Origin: Chloroflexota bacterium
GTDB lineage: Bacteria; Chloroflexota; Anaerolineae; Anaerolineales; Villigracilaceae
Assembly (NCBI GenBank): GCA_024434165.1
Contig: QMIW01000066.1
Span: 1 to 53,105, forward strand
Length of the DNA: 53,105 nucleotides
Reading direction: 5' to 3'
The translations under genes and the position numbers were made by a program. Positions 50,169-53,105 of this stretch are shown one piece after another; position 1 is the stretch's first letter; every line of letters starts with the position of its first letter. The notes beneath the pieces were generated by a model, which did not search any database, had not been told where the DNA came from, and worked only from the letters and a program-made list of their open reading frames with translations.

Positions 50169-51101
50169 CTACTGTCTGCTCTCCATTACAACCTCCTTCG
50201 CCTCTTTCCTGGACTGAGGCTTGCTCCTGCTATTGATGAACATCACCGCCCCGATGATGATCGCCGTCGCCAGCCAGATGCGCGGTTCGAGCGCTTCGTT
50301 TCCCAAAAAGTATCCGAGGATGACCGCTACAATCGGGTTGACGTAGGCATACGTGGCAACCAGCGAAATGGGCGCGTTTTGCAGCAGCCAGCCATACGCG
50401 ACAAACCCGATCAACGAACCGATGAAGATCAAGTACAACAACCCATAGATCGAGCGGGGGGAAACTGCGGCCGCGTCCCAGCCGCTCAATTCGCCCGTGA
50501 GCCCGGAGACGGCGAGCAGACCCACGCTGCCCATCAACATCTGCGCGCCGGTGGACATCAGCGATGATTTGGGCAGGTCGGCGGATTTGCTGTAGATCGA
50601 GCCGCCCGCCCACAATAGACAAGCCGCGAGCAGGGCAATCACGCCGAGAGGGTTGAGCTCCAATTCACCGCCCGAAATTTCCGCCGGACCGACAAGGATG
50701 AATATGCCGATAAAACCGACGACCAGCCCGACAATTGCCTGCCAGGTCGGTTTTTTGCCGCCCGGGCGGATCGCATCCAGAACGACCAGGAACATCGGCA
50801 CCGACCCGACGATGAGCGCGGCAATGCCAGAGGGGATGAACTGCTCCGCCCATGAGACCAGGCCGTTGCCGCCAAGCAGGAGCAGGTTGCCGATGATGGC
50901 GGCTGCGATCCACTGCTTGCGCGTAGGCATTTCATTGCCCGCCCCGCGCTGCCAGGCAACGAGAATCAAACCCGAAGCGAAGAAGCGGATTGCCGCATGG
51001 AAGAACGGCGGAATGGTCTCGATGGCGACCTTGATGCCGAAATACGTCGAACCCCAAACGATGTAAAGTGCGATTAGTGCGATCCAGATTTTTGTTTTCA
51101 T
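50169..51101 (-). CDS. EamA/DMT-family transporter
   Basis: The 310-residue protein has ten membrane helices in two EamA repeats, starting KIWIALIALYIVWGSTYFGIKVAIETIPPFF, which is the YedA/RhaT-like pattern. It probably exports an amino acid or a metabolite. AAGGAAACA precedes the ATG at 51101; the longer frame up to 51167 has no signal. It sits between glnA and an alkylation-repair gene. Confidence 0.9.
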   Translation of the reverse strand: MKTKIWIALIALYIVWGSTYFGIKVAIETIPPFFHAAIRFFASGLILVAWQRGAGNEMPTRKQWIAAAIIGNLLLLGGNGLVSWAEQFIPSGIAALIVGSVPMFLVVLDAIRPGGKKPTWQAIVGLVVGFIGIFILVGPAEISGGELELNPLGVIALLAACLLWAGGSIYSKSADLPKSSLMSTGAQMLMGSVGLLAVSGLTGELSGWDAAAVSPRSIYGLLYLIFIGSLIGFVAYGWLLQNAPISLVATYAYVNPIVAVILGYFLGNEALEPRIWLATAIIIGAVMFINSRSKPQSRKEAKEVVMESRQ

Positions 51102-51177
51102 TTGTTTCCTTTTCTGGAATCGGGCGGCTTGCTCCCGTAAATTCGGCGGCAAGCCGCCCGACTCCATGATCTAAAAC

Positions 51178-52038
51178 TTACAAGCCAATTTCCTTTACCA
51201 AAATCGCCTTCTTGCGCGCCGAGCCATACAGGTAATTTCCAAACTCGCCGCTCTTGCGAATCACCCGGTGACAGGGGATGAGATAAGCGATGGGGTTGTC
51301 TCCCACCGCGCTCCCCACCGCGCGGACGGCGTGCGGATTGCCGATCTGCGCGGCGATGCGCTCATAGGTGGTCACTGCGCCGAGCGGGATGTTGAGCAGC
51401 GCCTCCCAGACCTTGATCTGGAAGTTTGTCCCGCGCAGGTGAAGATTCAGCGCCGGGTTGGGTTTGTTCGAACCGGGCGAACCAGCCTGCGGGTCCAGAA
51501 AGATGCGGTTGACCAGCGGGGCGGTGGCTTTGTAATCCTCCGTCATCTTCGCTTCCTTCCAGTGTGCGACCAGGTTATCCACCGCATTGCCTTCACTGCC
51601 GTCCACAAATGCGAGGTGGCAGATGCCGCGCTCGGTTGTGCCAATCAGACATTTGCCGAACGGCGTGGGGTGGATGCCGTAGCGGATGGTCAGACCCGTT
51701 CCCTGCGATTTGTACTCGCCGGGCGTGACCGCTTCGGTCGTGACGAAGAGATCATGCAGGCGGCCAAGGCTTGAGAGCCCCACCTGGTGCGTGGTCTCCA
51801 GCAGATTCTCAGACCTGCCGAGCAGTTCCTTTGCATGCTCGCGCGTCAGAAATTGCATGAAGCGTTTGGGGCTGATGCCCGCCCAGCGCGTGAACAGCCG
51901 CTGGAAGTGATATTCGCTCAACCCCACCGCAGAGGCGATCTCCTCCAGGTCGGGCTGGCGTTTGACGTTGGCTTCGATGTATTGGATGGCTTGTTCGATC
52001 AGCCGGTAATGTTGTAAAGGTTCCAGTTGGTTTTCCAT
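51178..52038 (-). CDS. AraC-type regulator fused to O6-alkylguanine-DNA alkyltransferase
   Basis: The 286-residue protein has an AraC helix-turn-helix (QAIQYIEANVKRQPDLEEIASAVGLSEYHFQRLFTRWAGISPKRF, about 17-60), a linker, and a MGMT/Ogt domain with the acceptor Cys256 in IPCHRV and GNYLYGSARKKAIL. It repairs alkylated guanine in DNA and may switch on its own gene when alkylated. The N-terminal zinc domain of E. coli Ada that repairs phosphotriesters is absent. AAGGAGATT precedes the ATG at 52038. Confidence 0.92.
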   Translation of the reverse strand: MENQLEPLQHYRLIEQAIQYIEANVKRQPDLEEIASAVGLSEYHFQRLFTRWAGISPKRFMQFLTREHAKELLGRSENLLETTHQVGLSSLGRLHDLFVTTEAVTPGEYKSQGTGLTIRYGIHPTPFGKCLIGTTERGICHLAFVDGSEGNAVDNLVAHWKEAKMTEDYKATAPLVNRIFLDPQAGSPGSNKPNPALNLHLRGTNFQIKVWEALLNIPLGAVTTYERIAAQIGNPHAVRAVGSAVGDNPIAYLIPCHRVIRKSGEFGNYLYGSARKKAILVKEIGL

Positions 52039-52679
52039 ATCAATCTCCTTTTCTCGCGGAAGATTGTATTGGACGCCGCCGGCATTGACGACCCGTTTCT
52101 TGCTCATTTCTTTCCGGTTTTCCTCTCTCCCGTTGGTCGAATGATATCAAGACCGGCAAAGGGGGCTGAGGTGAGGGCAAAATAAAAACAGGTATGCCCG
52201 GGCACACCTGTTTTAATACAAAGACGGTATTAAAAAGCAATGCCCTTCCAATCCTCACAGGCGCCGGGTATAAAAAAATACCAGGGCTTGCCTGTTCACT
52301 GCGCCCACCTTGTCCCGCGCGTTGCCGCACGGTTTTCGGTGGCAGGCAACAGAGTTTTTTTAAACTCCTTTTGCCCGAAACGCTTGCTTTGGAAGGGAGA
52401 AAGGAAGCCAGTGACCTGACTTCAGAGGCATCCGCTGATCTATCCGATTTTCTCCGCTCACACGCCCTCTCCCGTCTGGGAGAGGGCTGGGGTGAGGGAT
52501 TAGCGTCCCGTTCGCACGGGAGAACCTCCACCTCGTGATCCCGCGCAGGCGGGATCCAGCCGCTGTATCTCCGTTATTTACCTGTCAACCCGCCTATACA
52601 ATGGCGGCGATTTTACACGCAGGCATAGAGTTCGTCAAGTACCAAATGGGTGATGCGTTTACGCATCCATTTGGGAGAT
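52039..52679. other. Gene-free stretch with hairpins and repeats
   Basis: No convincing gene. It holds a bidirectional stem AAAACAGGTATGCCC/GGGCACACCTGTTTT (52185-52214), TTTTAATAC/GTATTAAAA (about 52211-52234), a possible small RNA (52281-52361), a GAGAGGG repeat (52469-52498), GTTCGCACGGG and GATCCCGCGCAGGCGGGATC palindromes (to about 52558) and a near-perfect stem CCAAATGG...CCATTTGG (52642-52675). Confidence 0.55.
52281..52361 (+). ncRNA. Possible small structured RNA
   Basis: TATAAA at 52269-52274 could start a transcript near 52281. Its end holds TTGCCTG (52288-52294) and CCACC (52305-52309), which pair with the joined GGTGG and CAGGCAA (52338-52349), and is followed by AGAG and seven T (52355-52361), the form of a transcription end. 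Identity unknown; orientation is a guess. Confidence 0.3.
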
Positions 52680-52891
52680 AAAAAAAACGGAACGCCCGCC
52701 GGGCGTTCCGTTATAATGCGTACCCCGCACGTGCCGTGTACTGCTAGGTTTTGAACCTGCTTTCGCAGGTGGGTCCTGACCGGGAAACGCCGCCTTGGCT
52801 CAGGCCTATCGCGTTATTTCCTTTGAGATAAGGACCCTTAAAAGGGGTGTTGGCTCAAAACGTAGGTGCAATATCACGAACACCGCAGGGC
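52680..52891 (-). ncRNA. Structured RNA, probably a 6S-type RNA
   Basis: A minus-strand RNA of about 210 nt is set by an extended -10 box (TGGTATAAG, 52898-52903) and a strong terminator (52681-52710). The 5' end GCCCUGC pairs with GCGGGGU near the 3' end through five Watson-Crick and two G-U pairs. Inside are GGUGUU/AACACC, AGGACCC/GGGUCCU and a CCUGC-GAAA-GCAGG hairpin with a GNRA tetraloop shortly before the closing stem. A closing stem, a central bulge with a 3' hairpin and the phrase GUGUUCGUGAUAUUGCACC recall 6S RNA, which binds housekeeping RNA polymerase. Identity rests on pattern only. Confidence 0.6.
52681..52710 (-). terminator. Terminator of the 6S-like RNA
   Basis: Ten-bp stem CGGAACGCCC / GGGCGTTCCG with a 3-base loop, followed on the minus strand by seven to eight T. 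Confidence 0.88.
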
Positions 52892-52897
52892 GCAGTC

Positions 52898-52903
52898 CTT
52901 ATA
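52898..52903 (-). promoter_or_regulatory. Extended -10 box of the 6S-like RNA
   Basis: Minus-strand TGGTATAAG; TATAAG is at 52898-52903. Start is predicted at about 52891, exactly where the closing stem begins. The -35 is weak. Confidence 0.5.
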
Positions 52904-53004
52904 CCATAATCCAAAGTGCAAGGGTAGATAAACATTAAACATTGTAACTTTCAAAACTGTTGATTTTTCATTTGTTTTGTGCTAGGCTTGGGCAGCTCTG
53001 GATA

Positions 53005-53037
53005 AAAAAATGGCGGACGATCAATCCGCCATTTTTT
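53005..53037. terminator. Bidirectional intrinsic terminator
   Basis: Perfect 13-bp stem AAAAAATGGCGGA (53005-53017) / TCCGCCATTTTTT (53025-53037). It separates the 6S-like RNA from whatever lies beyond the window. A minus-strand frame RTIKRVYP followed by a stop at 53078-53080 could be the last residues of a gene that this terminator ends. Confidence 0.88.
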
Positions 53038-53105
53038 GCCGCTTCTTTCCGAACTGGTAGTTGATTCTGTTTTCTGATTACGGATACACCCGTTTGATCG
53101 TCCTC

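Noticed and set aside
52194-52538. 114-codon plus-strand frame
   Set aside because: It runs through hairpins and the GGGAGAGGG repeat, and its residues show no domain or start signal.
52705-52891. Plus-strand reading of the structured RNA, helped by a TATAAT at 52712-52717
   Set aside because: The outer stem then has A-C mismatches, the hairpin loop is UUUC rather than GAAA, and there is no T-run directly after it; the minus strand fits better.
53078-53105. Minus-strand frame RTIKRVYP followed by a stop, possibly the end of a gene
   Set aside because: Only eight residues are inside the window; the other minus-strand frames here also show no decisive features. I mention it only with the terminator at 53005-53037.

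Overview
The window looks like chromosomal DNA of a GC-rich Chloroflexota, most likely class Anaerolineae. This is inferred from the gene mix (PT-rich LysM anchor protein, NB-ARC/TPR LuxR regulator, cyclic-2,3-diphosphoglycerate-synthetase-like gene, PadR/DUF2269/drug-ABC cluster, AlgI/AlgJ pair) and from the many short intergenic repeats; no rRNA or other marker fixes the lineage. I see no tRNA, rRNA, CRISPR array, transposase or phage gene.

Layout. 1-208: tail of a MinD/CooC-type ATPase. 291-5740 (minus): PadR regulator, DUF2269 membrane protein and a drug-type ABC exporter (ATPase and two permeases), with repeats, including a 134-bp MITE-like element, between the exporter genes. 5888-7848 (minus): ATP-grasp protein coupled to a P1 peptidase. 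7960-9630 (plus): FKBP/SlyD and an NnrS-like membrane protein. 9602-11899 (minus): obg, a small membrane protein and a DedA protein. 12043-13731: a three-PAS diguanylate cyclase. 13778-15772 (minus): bioY and a broken cDPG-synthetase-like gene. 16143-18214: ECF sigma factor and a membrane partner. 18228-26371 (minus): arginine-deiminase-family protein, argS, CPT-like kinase, rpsT, LysM protein, uvrA. 26502-28994: LuxR/NB-ARC regulator. 29084-30604 (minus): secreted five-module cysteine-rich protein. 30753-32601: second ECF sigma factor, DegV, small anti-sigma-like protein. 32778-36660: small leaderless gene, S41 lipoprotein protease, GT2. 36737-41769: AAA+ ATPase split by a frameshift, GDPD, GH3-like membrane protein. 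42089-45870: SDH-type protease, then a PRXL2/SelL-like and ABC transporter operon. 46156-48577: AlgI/AlgJ O-acetylation pair. 48747-52038 (minus): glnA, a DMT transporter, an AraC-MGMT repair protein. 52039-53105: no convincing CDS, but several hairpins, a likely 6S-type RNA on the minus strand and perhaps a second small RNA.

Three themes stand out. (1) At least six genes have TATAAT only 6-9 nt before the start codon and no Shine-Dalgarno, which predicts leaderless or near-leaderless mRNAs; other genes have good Shine-Dalgarno sequences, so two initiation modes coexist. (2) Short iterated repeats (GTCGAAA, GTATACAG, TTTACCA and CTGATCA types) fill gaps, and the GTCGAAA type sits in frame inside both argS and uvrA. 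(3) Two conserved-looking genes (cDPG synthetase-like, AAA+ ATPase) are interrupted by frameshifts with apparent loss of sequence, which is either real decay or assembly error.
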